Source of the DNA: Nocardiopsis potens DSM 45234
GTDB lineage: Bacteria; Actinomycetota; Actinomycetes; Streptosporangiales; Streptosporangiaceae
Assembly (NCBI RefSeq): GCF_000341105.1
Contig: NZ_ANBB01000035.1
Location: forward strand, 166,807-230,806
Reading direction: 5' to 3'
DNA length: 64,000 nt
Part shown: positions 1-7,928 of the stretch, in pieces
Layout of the letters: every line of letters starts with the position of its first letter
How positions within the stretch are numbered: the stretch's first letter is position 1
Program-made: the position numbers and the translations under genes
The notes under the pieces: model-generated
Databases searched by the model: none
Seen by the model: only the letters and a program-made list of their open reading frames with translations
What the model was told of the DNA's origin: nothing

Positions 1-592
1 TTCGTCACCGTTCGTGCGCACCTTACGGCATGCGCTCACGTTTCGTCATCTCCTGTGCGGCAGGGGTTTTCGGAACGCGAGCGGGGCGATCCCGGGACGA
101 ATACCACCCGACCCGGAGGAAGGGGGAACGGGATACCGGGGCATTTCCCGCCCCCTGGAAGAAAGAGGACGGATCCGAGGGGGCGGCGGGCGTCCGCCAC
201 CCCTTCAGGAGGCCGGGAAGAACAGTGGTTCCTCCCCATTCCCACCGTCCGTTCCTCGAGGCAGAGGAGGTGCCCCGGCCCACCCGCCCCCGCCGGGCCG
301 CGGTGTCCGGCGTTCCGGCCCCCGAGGCTCTGCGGGGGGCCGCGGACCCGGTGTGATCTTCGCCGCACTGACGGTATGCGGCGGGCGGAGAGGGCGACGG
401 CCCCATGGCCGGCCTCTCCGGTTCATTGCCGTTGATCGAATCTCAGCGTTCCTCTCGCCGACCCTCTTCCTGCTTCACCGACCGTCGCCGGCTCCGAAGA
501 GCGAAGTCTCACGCGGTCTCCGCGAGGCGTTTCTCCTCTCCCGGCGACTTCCCGGCGAGGGCTCGCATGTCGCCAGGCCGACCGGCGAGCAG

Positions 593-862
593 GCGGCGAC
601 GGCGGAGGTAGGGGCGGAACCGGGCGCTCCGGCCGGGCGCGGCGCCTCGCGGAGTGAAGGTTCAAGCGGGCGGCGACGGCGGGGAGGGGCACCGGCCGGT
701 CGGTCGGGTGCGGCGCCCCACAGAGCGAAGGTTCAGACGGGCGGCGACGGCGCCGGTAGGGGCGGGGCGAGGGTGGTCGCCCGGGCGCGGCGCCCCACGG
801 GGCGGAGGTTCAAGCAGGCGGCGACGGCGGGGAGGGGCACCGGCCGGTCGGTCGGGTGCGGC
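593..862 (+). repeat. Tandem array of ~77-bp imperfect repeats
   Basis: Four units each begin with GCGGCGACGGC, at 593, 670, 741 and 818, so the periods are 77, 71 and 77 bases. A 45-base stretch is identical at 670-714 and 818-862. Units share the inner motif GCGGCGCCCCAC followed by a GAAGGTTCAAGC-like string. Neither 77, 71 nor the 148-base spacing is a multiple of three, which argues against a protein-coding repeat. Function unknown. Confidence 0.8.
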
Positions 863-1395
863 AGAGCAGGTGGGGTGGTCGGGGAGGGCAGGGGGCGGCG
901 GGTTCGCCGCGCCCGCGTCGCCCGGGCGGCGTGGCCGGCCGCTCCGGAAACCACTGCCCCTCTCTGACCTGGGTAAATACGCAGGGTGATGGTTGGGTGG
1001 GGTGCCCTGCGCACCGCGAGAGCACTCCGGTGATTCCTGGGCGCGCATCCCGGGCCGGATCAGCCCCCGAGAGGCCCGGATGGCCCTGATCGGGCCGGTG
1101 ATCGGGGGTTCGAGCCGCCCGGAAGGCCGGGAAGCAGGGGGCCGGAACCAGGGTAGGGGCGGCGCGGGGGGCGAGATGTCGCTTTTACTCCCCGGGAGGC
1201 CTCGCTTTGGCCACTCTGGGTAACCACCGAGGGGGTAATGGGGGCTTCGGGGCTTACTACTCGCTGGTAGATGTAATCGGGGTGCTCCCGCGGTGTGCAG
1301 GGCTCGCCCGCCCCCGCCGCGAACCCGGCATAGGGGATAAGGCCCCTGGCGGGCGCGGGCGGGCCGCCCCGCCGCCGGCGCCGCCCCGCCCATTC

Positions 1396-1557
1396 CCGCC
1401 TTCGCTGCCCGTCTTGGCCTTCGCTCTGCGGGGCGCCGCGCCGGACCGACCGGCCGGTCCCCCTGCCTGCCGTCGCTGCCTGCTTGAACCCCGGCCCCGT
1501 GGGGCGCCGCGCCCGGGTGAGGAGCCCGGCCCCGCCCATTCCTTTGCCGTCGCCGCC
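1396..1557 (-). repeat. Inverted copies of the ~77-bp repeat
   Basis: The reverse complement of 1481-1557 aligns without gaps to 740-816, about 64 of 77 bases identical by eye. Unit signatures (reverse complement of GCGGCGACGGC) are at 1469-1480 and 1546-1557, again 77 bases apart, with a more diverged one near 1396. Together with the forward array this makes a large imperfect inverted repeat around a core of about 500 bases. Confidence 0.75.
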
Positions 1558-1953
1558 GGTTTGAGCCTTTGCTCCGTGGGGCGCCGCGCTGGACCGCCCG
1601 GCCGGGTCTGCGCCATCCAAGCGGGTGGGATGCGGCGCGCGGCGACGGTGGAGAGCACGTGGTCGAACGGCCCTTGCCCGGGAGCGCCGGCCGCGCCGGG
1701 GGCGGTCACTTGCCGGGGTCCTGGCCGTCGTCGTGGGGGATGTCTTCGTTGCCGTGCCTGTTCACCGGGGCCTCCTTCTGTCGACCGTTTTGAAGGTGAC
1801 CCGTTGGTCGCGGTGGGGCCGGTTCTCAGAGAAAGAATGTTTCCATCCCGCATAAGGGGGATGGAGAGCACGGGCAGTCGTCGGCCCTCAGCGTGGACGA
1901 CTCTCGCGTGTTCTTTCAGGAACGGCTGAACGCGGTCACGTAGAAGATGCGAG

Positions 1954-2136
1954 ATGCCTGATATTCCCCATCGCAAGTTCCATAAGAGTAGCTACAGCTC
2001 CGGCAAGCAGGAGAACTGCGCCGAGGGGGCCACGACCTTCGTCCGCGACACCCGGAACCGCAGCGCCGGGTACTCGTCCGTCCCGGACCGTGAGCGGTGC
2101 GCTTTCCTGGAAGCCCTGAAGAAGGACGGCATCTAG
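1954..2136 (+). CDS. DUF397 domain protein (orphan)
   Basis: This 60-residue protein carries the DUF397 pattern: KSSYSSG near residues 11-17, a Cys after Asn (ENCAE), VRDTR, and a C-terminal RCAFLEALKKDG segment matching the usual W/RxxFLxxVKxG. In actinomycetes such proteins are normally encoded just downstream of a helix-turn-helix regulator with a DUF5753 domain, and the pairs have been compared to regulator/antagonist modules. No such regulator lies upstream here: the 1.9 kb before it has no supported gene. The ATG is preceded by a purine-rich stretch (AGAAG). GC content is visibly lower than in the core genes, consistent with accessory DNA. A strong hairpin follows. Confidence 0.85.
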   Translation: MPDIPHRKFHKSSYSSGKQENCAEGATTFVRDTRNRSAGYSSVPDRERCAFLEALKKDGI

Positions 2137-2152
2137 GGACTCCTGGACAGCG

Positions 2153-2184
2153 GGAGGCCCCCAGTGTGCGGGCTGGGGGCCTCC
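2153..2184. terminator. Hairpin between convergent genes
   Basis: A perfect 12-bp stem (GGAGGCCCCCAG, 2153-2164, with 2173-2184) and an 8-base loop lies 16 bases after the DUF397 stop codon and faces the convergent secreted-protein gene. There is no clear T-run. Confidence 0.65.
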
Positions 2185-2332
2185 GTCGTGCATACCCGAT
2201 GTATTTTCCACCGGGAGCGTGCTCCCTGGGGCCTGCGACCCAGGTGTCGGATCCGGTCATGGGCCGGCGGGGAGGGGCTGGGGCCGGCGGCCGGGTCGGA
2301 GCCGGGCCGTGGTCAGGGCCCCGGGCGTCTCA

Positions 2333-2731
2333 CTAGTCCTTGAAGGACCTCAGGCTGACCTCGGCCGATCCCGGCTTCCACGGGGTCTCGAAGCTCGACT
2401 GCCCGTTCTTGGAGCCCGCGTAGTAATAGTATTCCGCCGTGGACCTGCTGAATCCCACGGTGGCACGGAGATAGATGTTGTTGGACCTGGTGTCGACGAC
2501 GACACCCTCCACCATCTGGTGCTTGGTTCCGTTGATGGTCTTCGTGCAGACGCCGTACTTCAGGTACCCCTCCCCTGCGATCGACTTCCTGAAGCCGCCC
2601 TTGCAGGTGGCTCCGGCCGCGGCCACGCTGTCGGCCGCCGCCTCGTCGGCGGCTGCGGGGGCGGGGACGAAGAGGGCGAGCGTCGCCGCCGCTCCGATGA
2701 GGGCGGAAGCGAATTTCCCTTTGGACGGCAT
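2333..2731 (-). CDS. Small secreted protein of unknown function
   Basis: The product is 132 residues. Residues 1-28 form a clear Sec signal peptide (Lys near the N-terminus, a hydrophobic AALIGAAATLALF-type core, and an Ala-x-Ala cleavage site around APAAA). The mature part has only two Cys (in ATCKGG and YGVCTK), which probably form a disulphide, and is rich in Tyr, Ser, Gly and Lys, with YYYY near residue 99. I do not recognise the family. It resembles the many small exported actinomycete proteins of about 100 mature residues with a beta-rich look. A good ribosome site (GGAGAA) sits 6-7 bases before ATG. Codon third positions are less GC-rich than in the core genes, suggesting later acquisition. 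Confidence 0.75.
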   Translation of the reverse strand: MPSKGKFASALIGAAATLALFVPAPAAADEAAADSVAAAGATCKGGFRKSIAGEGYLKYGVCTKTINGTKHQMVEGVVVDTRSNNIYLRATVGFSRSTAEYYYYAGSKNGQSSFETPWKPGSAEVSLRSFKD

Positions 2732-3125
2732 TTCCGGTTCTCCTCTGATTTAAGGGGCGCCGGTGATGCTAGCCGAGGTGTCCGGCGGTGGGTAACGACT
2801 TCGACCTCGGTTTGAACATGCAGGTCGCAGGTGGTTTTCCGGGAAATCCGGGGAAGCGGTGAATCCGCGCGGCCGTTCTCCGTGATCCCCGGGGGTGAGC
2901 CTTTTCGTCCCGGGGTGCCGACTCGGCGGAACCGCCCCCGGCGCAGGGGTCTCCGGTGCGGGACGGCGGCCGGGGAGCCCGGGCGCGGGGGGATTCCGAG
3001 GACTCTTCCGGCGCGTCCGCCTTCGCGCCGGCGGAGGCCGGTACGGGGGAGCGCGGGAAAAGGAAAACCAGCGGGTGCCGAAGCATCACCGCTGGTCATT
3101 GTGCGACCCGGGAAGGTCGCGAATG
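2732..3125. other. Intergenic, no gene seen
   Basis: This gap lies between the secreted-protein gene and the tRNA. It should hold the leftward promoter of the secreted protein; TAGCAT on the minus strand (about 2765-2770) is a possible -10 box but has no good partner. It is also the 3' flank of the tRNA. I see no second copy of the tRNA 3' end here or further left that would mark an attachment-site pair. Confidence 0.45.
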
Positions 3126-3197
3126 TGCCCCCTGCAGGATTCGAACCTGCGCACACGGCTCCGGAGGCCGTTGCTCTATCCCCTGAGCTAAGGGGGC
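3126..3197 (-). tRNA. tRNA-Arg (anticodon CCG)
   Basis: The minus strand folds into a full cloverleaf of 72 nt: acceptor GCCCCCT pairing with AGGGGGC, D-arm GCTC/GAGC, anticodon stem ACGGC/GCCGT with loop CTCCGGA (anticodon CCG, reading CGG), and T-arm GCAGG/CCTGC with loop TTCGAAT. Discriminator base is A, and CCA is not encoded. CGG is a common Arg codon in this GC-rich genome, so this is probably an important arginine tRNA. It lies immediately before an arginyl-tRNA-synthetase-like gene. Confidence 0.97.
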
Positions 3198-3295
3198 TCG
3201 CTGTGATCACTACTCTAACAGGGTCCGGAGGGTGGATCGTCCGTCTTTCCCGGGCCGGATCGGGGGAACCCCGGCGGGGAGGCGGGGCGCCGCGT

Positions 3296-3301
3296 TAGTC
3301 T
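3296..3301 (+). promoter_or_regulatory. Possible -10 box, leaderless start
   Basis: TAGTCT ends 7 bases before the GTG of the response regulator. This is the TANNNT-to-start spacing typical of leaderless mRNAs in actinobacteria. No clear -35 box. Confidence 0.4.
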
Positions 3302-3308
3302 CACGGCC

Positions 3309-3689
3309 GTGGGTGAAGCATTGGCGCGGGTGCTGGTGGTCGACGACAACGAGGTGATCAGGCAGCTCATCGCGGTGAACCTGCAGCTCGAGGGGTTCGA
3401 GGTGCATACGGCCGTGGACGGGCGGGACTGCCTGGAGCGGGCCGCCGAGGTGCGGCCCGACGTGATCACGCTGGACGTGATGATGCCCCGGCTGGACGGG
3501 TGGGTGACCGCGACGCGGCTCCGGGAGAGCGAGGAGACCCGGGGCGCCAAGGTCGTGCTCATCACCGCCCGGGCGCAGAGCGAGGACCTGCGCCGCGGCG
3601 AGGAGGTCGGCGCGGACGCCTACCTGACCAAGCCCTTCGACCCGACCGAGCTCATCGGGACCGTGCGCGAGCTGGCCGGGCTGGCCTGA
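3309..3689 (+). CDS. Single-domain response regulator (CheY-like)
   Basis: The 126-residue product is a stand-alone receiver domain. Visible features are the acidic pair in VVDDNE (residues 11-14), phospho-acceptor Asp56 in TLDVMMPRLDG, and the conserved Lys in YLTKPFDP. There is no DNA-binding output domain, so it presumably acts by protein-protein contact. No histidine kinase is adjacent. The stop codon overlaps the start of the next gene (TGATG), so the two are probably translationally coupled. The same association of a small receiver with an ArgRS-like gene and lysA is known to me from streptomycetes. Start GTG chosen because a -10-like TAGTCT lies 7 bases upstream. Confidence 0.9.
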   Translation: MGEALARVLVVDDNEVIRQLIAVNLQLEGFEVHTAVDGRDCLERAAEVRPDVITLDVMMPRLDGWVTATRLRESEETRGAKVVLITARAQSEDLRRGEEVGADAYLTKPFDPTELIGTVRELAGLA

Positions 3690-4819
3690 TGCCCCTCTCC
3701 GCCGCCGCGCCCCGGGCCGCCACGCCCTGGGGGATCGACGCGCTGCTCCGGGCGGCCGCCGCCGAGGCGCTGGGCGCCGACCCCGCCGCACTGCCCTGGA
3801 CCGACCCGCGCCGCCTCCCCGGCCGCCCCGGAAGGTTCGCCTCCGCCGTCGCGCTGCGGGCCGGGGCCCCCGGCGGCGCCGACGCGGCCGCCGCCCGGAT
3901 CGCCGCCGCCCTGCGCGCCCTCCCCGAGGTCGCCGCGGCCGAGGCGCCGGGCCGCGGCATGGTCGCCCTCGAACCCCGCCCCGACGCCCTCGCCGCCCTG
4001 GTCCCCGCCGCCTGGAACGGCGCCGCCTACCTCACCGGCGGCGCCCGGCACGCGCTGCCCGCCGAGGACGAGGACGGCTGGGCCCGCTCCGACCTGGCCG
4101 CCGCCCCTTCCCTCGGGCGCGCCCGCGCGCTCGCGCGCGAGGACGCCCGGCGCCGCATCGCGCTGGCCGCGCGGGCCACCGAGGGGGCGCCCGGCCCCCG
4201 GCCCGAACCCGCCCCGCCCCGCCCCGCCGAGGCGGACTGGCGCGAACCCGCCGCCGACCGGCCGCCCGCCGCCGGGGAGGCCGCCCGGCTGCTGGCCGCG
4301 GTCGGCGAGTCCGCGGCGCGGATCGCGTTCTGCCGGGCCGCCTCGGAGAGGCCCCGCCCCGGCGAGGTCACCGGCCCGGGCCTGCCGGCCGAGCCCGCAC
4401 CCGAGGCCCCCGGCGCCTGGGCCCGGTACACATGGGACAACCCCGCCTTCGCCGTCCGCTACGCGCACGCCCACGCGGTCGCCGCCCGCGGCTGGGCCGA
4501 GCAGGCCGAGCGGGCCCGCACCGGAACCCCGCCCGCCCCCGGCCCGGACTGGCGCGCCCCGCTCGGCGGTCCCGCCGCCGACCTGGTCGGGGCCCTGTTC
4601 GACGGCCCCGGCGCGGTCTCGGCGGCCGAGCGGCGTGGGCAACCGCATATGCTGGTCAGATACCTGGAGGGACTGGCCGCTTCCTACCATGGATGGGCGC
4701 GGTCCCGCGATGCGGTGCGAGGCCCCGCGGCCGACGCGGTCGCGCTGTGCTCCGCCGCGTCCGGGGTGCTCGGGGCGGGCCTCGCCCTGCTCGGTGCGTC
4801 CGCGCCCACAAGGCCGTAG
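3689..4819 (+). CDS. Arginyl-tRNA-synthetase-like protein lacking the catalytic core
   Basis: The 376-residue protein keeps an ArgRS-type C-terminal DALR anticodon-binding domain (about residues 240-370, with [19 protein letters not shown] matching the ArgRS NPAYYVQYAHAR region and later [15 protein letters not shown]). Its N-terminal part (1-110) looks like the ArgRS tRNA-body-binding domain. The aminoacylation core with HIGH and KMSKS-type motifs is absent; the middle is an Ala/Pro/Arg-rich linker. It is probably not an aminoacylating enzyme. It sits 490 bases from tRNA-Arg(CCG) and directly before lysA, so a regulatory or tRNA-binding role tied to basic amino acid synthesis is a reasonable guess. 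ATG overlaps the stop of the response regulator. Confidence 0.8.
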   Translation: MPLSAAAPRAATPWGIDALLRAAAAEALGADPAALPWTDPRRLPGRPGRFASAVALRAGAPGGADAAAARIAAALRALPEVAAAEAPGRGMVALEPRPDALAALVPAAWNGAAYLTGGARHALPAEDEDGWARSDLAAAPSLGRARALAREDARRRIALAARATEGAPGPRPEPAPPRPAEADWREPAADRPPAAGEAARLLAAVGESAARIAFCRAASERPRPGEVTGPGLPAEPAPEAPGAWARYTWDNPAFAVRYAHAHAVAARGWAEQAERARTGTPPAPGPDWRAPLGGPAADLVGALFDGPGAVSAAERRGQPHMLVRYLEGLAASYHGWARSRDAVRGPAADAVALCSAASGVLGAGLALLGASAPTRP

Positions 4820-4889
4820 GCGACCGGCCCCGCCCGGCGGCCGCCGCCGACCCGCCGTCCGACGAACGAACAGCCGAGAGCCGCAGCCC

Positions 4890-6281
4890 ATGAGCCGTTA
4901 CGCCCACCCCGCAGGTCCGCGCCACGCCGACGTCCTCCCCGAGGACCACCCGCCGGCGCCGCCCGAGGACATCCACGAGCTCGACCCCCGGGTGTGGCCG
5001 GGCAGCGCGCAGCGCGTCGGCGGCGAGCTCACCATCGGCGGCGTCGGCGCCGACACCCTGGCGGCCGAGTACGGCACCCCGCTGTTCGTGCTGGACGAGG
5101 CGGAGTTCCGTCGCCGCGCCCGGGACTACAGGGAGGCCTTCGGCGACATCGGCGCCGACGTCTACTACGCCGGCAAGGCGCTGCTCACCAAGGCCGTCGC
5201 CAAGTGGGTGCACGAGGAGGGCCTCAAGCTCGACGTGTGCAGCGGCGGCGAGCTCACCGTCGCGCTGGCCGCCGGCTTCCCCGCCGCCGACCTCGGCATG
5301 CACGGCAACAACAAGTCCGAGGCCGAACTGGTCCGCGCCCTGGAGGCCGGGGTGGGCCGGATCGTGGTGGACTCCTTCGACGAGATCGACCGGCTGGAGC
5401 GGCTGGCCGCCGAGCGCGGCCTGAAGCCGTCGGTGCTGGTGCGGGTCACCACCGGCGTGGAGGCGCACACCCACGAGTTCGTCGCCACCGCGCACGACGA
5501 CCAGAAGTTCGGCCTGGCGCTGAGCACCGGCGCCGCCGACCGCGCGGTGCGCCGGCTCATCGACTCCCCGCACATCGAACTGGTCGGGCTGCACTCGCAC
5601 ATCGGCTCGCAGATCTTCGACACCGCCGGCTTCGAGGTGGCGGCCCGCCGGGTCACCGAGTTCCTCGCCCGGATCCACGGCGAACTCGGCGTCACCCTGT
5701 CCGAGCTGGACCTCGGCGGCGGCCTGGGCATCGCCTACGTCCCCGGCGACGCTCCGCTGACGCCCAAGGCCATCGCGGAGAACCTGATCTCCATCGTCAG
5801 CCGGGAGTGCCGGGCCGGCGGCCTGCCGGTGCCGCGGATCGCGGTCGAGCCGGGCCGCGCCATCGCCGGCCCCGCCGGGGTCACCCTGTACCGGGTCGGC
5901 ACGGTCAAGGACGTCGAGGGCATCCGGACCTACGTCAGCGTGGACGGCGGGATGAGCGACAACATCCGCACCGCGCTGTACGGCGCCGAGTACACCTGCG
6001 TGCCCGCCTCCCGGGTGAGCGGTGCCGAGCCGATGCTCTCCCGCCTGGTCGGCAAGCACTGCGAGAGCGGCGACATCATCGTCAACGACCTCTACCTCCC
6101 CGGCGACCTGCGCCCGGGCGACCTGGTCGCGGTGGCCGCCACCGGGGCCTACTGCTACTCGATGGCCAGCAACTACAACCACCTCCCGCGCCCGGCGATC
6201 ACCGCGGTGCGCGACGGGGCCTCGCGCACCATCGTGCGCAGGGAGACCGAAGAGGACCTCCTCCGCCTCGACGAGGGCTGA
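4890..6281 (+). CDS. lysA: Diaminopimelate decarboxylase
   Basis: This enzyme makes L-lysine and CO2 from meso-diaminopimelate, the last step of lysine synthesis, with PLP as cofactor. The 463-residue protein has the fold-type III alanine-racemase-like barrel. The PLP lysine is K96 in [11 protein letters not shown], followed by [38 protein letters not shown], and the conserved Cys in [10 protein letters not shown] that contributes to the substrate site across the dimer. Length is normal for actinobacteria, including a 50-residue N-terminal extension. Start ATG at 4890 is preceded by CGAGAG; the frame is open further upstream but runs through the preceding gene. Hom follows 62 bases later. Confidence 0.97.
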   Translation: MSRYAHPAGPRHADVLPEDHPPAPPEDIHELDPRVWPGSAQRVGGELTIGGVGADTLAAEYGTPLFVLDEAEFRRRARDYREAFGDIGADVYYAGKALLTKAVAKWVHEEGLKLDVCSGGELTVALAAGFPAADLGMHGNNKSEAELVRALEAGVGRIVVDSFDEIDRLERLAAERGLKPSVLVRVTTGVEAHTHEFVATAHDDQKFGLALSTGAADRAVRRLIDSPHIELVGLHSHIGSQIFDTAGFEVAARRVTEFLARIHGELGVTLSELDLGGGLGIAYVPGDAPLTPKAIAENLISIVSRECRAGGLPVPRIAVEPGRAIAGPAGVTLYRVGTVKDVEGIRTYVSVDGGMSDNIRTALYGAEYTCVPASRVSGAEPMLSRLVGKHCESGDIIVNDLYLPGDLRPGDLVAVAATGAYCYSMASNYNHLPRPAITAVRDGASRTIVRRETEEDLLRLDEG

Positions 6282-6343
6282 TCCGGGGCCGAGGGCCGAC
6301 GACAGAACGCAGGAACCGTGAGAGAAGTGGGAGTCACCCCCCT

Positions 6344-7645
6344 ATGGCGATGAAGGTGGCGCTGCTCGGATGCGGCGTTGTGGGTGCTGAGGTCGTACGC
6401 CTGCTCCAGGAGCAGGCCGGCGAGCTGGCCGCGCGCATCGGCACGCCCGTCGAGGTCGGCGGGATCGCGGTGCGCAGGCTCGGCCGGGCCCGCGGCACGG
6501 GGATCGACCCCGAGCTGTTCACCACCGACGCCATGGCGCTGGTCACCCGGCCCGACATCGACCTGGTGGTCGAGGTCATCGGCGGCATCGAGCCGGCCCG
6601 GTCGCTGATCCTGGCCGCGATCAAGAACGGCAAGTCGGTGGTGACCGCGAACAAGGCGCTGCTCGCCGAGGACGGCGCGGCCATCCACGACGCCGCCCGC
6701 GAGGCCGGGGTGGACGTCTACTACGAGGCCGCGGTGGCCGGCGCCATCCCGCTGCTCCGCCCGCTGCGCGACTCGCTCGCCGGCGACCGGGTCAAACGGG
6801 TCATGGGCATCGTCAACGGCACCACCAACTTCATCCTGGACCGGATGCACACCCAGGGCGCCGGGTTCACCGAGTCCCTGGAGGAGGCGCAGGCGCTCGG
6901 CTACGCCGAGGCCGACCCCACCGCGGACGTGGAGGGCTTCGACGCCGCCGCCAAGGCCGCCATCCTGGCCCGGCTGGCCTTCCACACCCGCCGGGTGACC
7001 GCCGCCGACGTGCACCGCGAGGGCATCACCGGGGTCACCGCCGGCGACATCGCCAGCGCCGAGGCGATGGGCTGCGTGGTCAAGCCGCTGGCCATCTGCC
7101 AGCTCTCCGAAGACGGCTCCTCGGTCGGCGTCCGGGTGCACCCGGCGATGCTCCCCCGGGAGCACCCGCTGGCCACCGTCGGCGGCGCCTACAACGCGGT
7201 CTTCGTCGAGGCGGAGTCGGCCGGCCGGCTGATGTTCTACGGCGCCGGGGCCGGCGGGGCGCCCACCGCCAGCGCGGTCCTGGGCGACCTGGTCGCGGTG
7301 GCGCGCAACCGGCTCTCCGGCACCTCGGTCGCCGAGGGCGGCCACGACACCGGCCTGCCGGTGCACCCGATGGGCGACACGGTCACCCGCTACCACCTGG
7401 CCCTGGACGTCGCCGACCGGCCGGGCGTGCTGGCCCGGGTCGCCGAGGTGTTCGCGGAGAACCACGTCTCGATCAAGAACGTGCGCCAGGAGGGGCACGG
7501 CGACGACGCCCAGCTGGTGCTGGTCAGCCACCCGGCCCCGGACTCCGCGCTGGACGCCACCGTGCGCCGGCTGCGCGCGCTGGACACGGTGCGCAGCGTC
7601 GCCAGCGTGATGCGGGTCGAGGCGTTGGGCAACAGCGCCGACTGA
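6344..7645 (+). CDS. hom: Homoserine dehydrogenase
   Basis: It reduces aspartate semialdehyde to homoserine, the branch point to threonine and methionine. The 433-residue protein has an N-terminal Rossmann motif (LLGCGVVGAEV), the VTANKALL and GIVNGTTNFIL signatures, the catalytic-domain GYAEADPTADVEG region, and a C-terminal ACT domain (from about residue 350, VADRPGVLARVAEVFAENHV) that normally gives threonine feedback control. Purine-rich GAGAGAAGTGGGAG precedes ATG 6344; ATG 6350 is an alternative. Hom lies between lysA and thrC as in other actinomycetes. A very strong hairpin directly after the stop suggests hom ends one transcription unit. Confidence 0.97.
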   Translation: MAMKVALLGCGVVGAEVVRLLQEQAGELAARIGTPVEVGGIAVRRLGRARGTGIDPELFTTDAMALVTRPDIDLVVEVIGGIEPARSLILAAIKNGKSVVTANKALLAEDGAAIHDAAREAGVDVYYEAAVAGAIPLLRPLRDSLAGDRVKRVMGIVNGTTNFILDRMHTQGAGFTESLEEAQALGYAEADPTADVEGFDAAAKAAILARLAFHTRRVTAADVHREGITGVTAGDIASAEAMGCVVKPLAICQLSEDGSSVGVRVHPAMLPREHPLATVGGAYNAVFVEAESAGRLMFYGAGAGGAPTASAVLGDLVAVARNRLSGTSVAEGGHDTGLPVHPMGDTVTRYHLALDVADRPGVLARVAEVFAENHVSIKNVRQEGHGDDAQLVLVSHPAPDSALDATVRRLRALDTVRSVASVMRVEALGNSAD

Positions 7646-7649
7646 CCCG

Positions 7650-7691
7650 CCCCGGCCGGTCCCGGCGCCGCCGCGCCGGGACCGGCCGGGG
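7650..7691 (+). terminator. Strong hairpin after hom
   Basis: A perfect 18-bp stem (7650-7667 with 7674-7691) and a 6-base loop starts 5 bases after the hom stop codon. It lacks a T-run, as is common for actinomycete terminators, and would separate hom from thrC. Confidence 0.75.
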
Positions 7692-7739
7692 GAGGGCCGG
7701 TGAACCCCGGGTCTCGGCAGGTGAGACGGGTGGGCCCGA

Positions 7740-7770
7740 TTAACCCGACTCCGCCTCCGGGGCCTAGAAT
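7740..7770 (+). promoter_or_regulatory. thrC: Candidate thrC promoter
   Basis: TAGAAT (7765-7770) is a good -10 box; TTAACC (7740-7745) is a weak -35 box with a 19-base spacer. Position after the hom terminator fits a separate start for thrC-thrB, leaving a leader of about 150 bases. Confidence 0.4.
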
Positions 7771-7928
7771 CGAGGTCGGCGAGGGAACGCGGGCGTGCGC
7801 AGGCGCCGCCCGGGACCGGTCCCCGCCCTCCGCAGCACATCTGCAGCACGTCTGCACCGGCGCGTCGGGCGCCCCGCACCGCGGGCAGGCCCGGCGCCGG
7901 GCCGTCCACCAGCGCGAAAGGTCCTGTC

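Larger units (their letters stand above)
1..1953. other. Gene-poor GC-rich segment, no supported gene
   Basis: I find no convincing gene in this stretch. Long open frames exist on both strands, but their products are Arg/Gly/Pro/Ala-rich without any motif, as expected by chance at this GC content. What is there: a tandem repeat array at 593-862, related repeats in inverted orientation at 1396-1557, and a small hairpin at 1843-1864 (CCATCCC pairing with GGGATGG) about 90 bases before the DUF397 gene. The part between the arrays (about 900-1390) shows no recognisable feature. The segment lies on the 3' side of the tRNA-Arg gene, where integrated elements often sit. Confidence 0.6.

Noticed and set aside
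14..967. Long open frame of about 317 codons at the left end, and several on the other strand up to 1976
   Set aside because: Composition is Arg/Gly/Pro/Ala with no motif; repeats inside shift frame (periods 77 and 71), and overlapping frames are open on both strands, as expected at this GC content.
593..1557. CRISPR array as explanation for the repeats
   Set aside because: Units are long, imperfect and contiguous without unique spacers, and no cas gene is nearby.
1..3125. Attachment-site pair for an integrated element
   Set aside because: I could not find a second copy of the tRNA-Arg 3' end or an integrase within the window.
2219..3298. Open frames running through the tRNA and its flanks
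   Set aside because: They cross the tRNA gene and show no conserved features.
3689..4819. Functional arginyl-tRNA synthetase
   Set aside because: No catalytic HIGH or KMSKS-type motif, and at 376 residues it is too short for a full enzyme.
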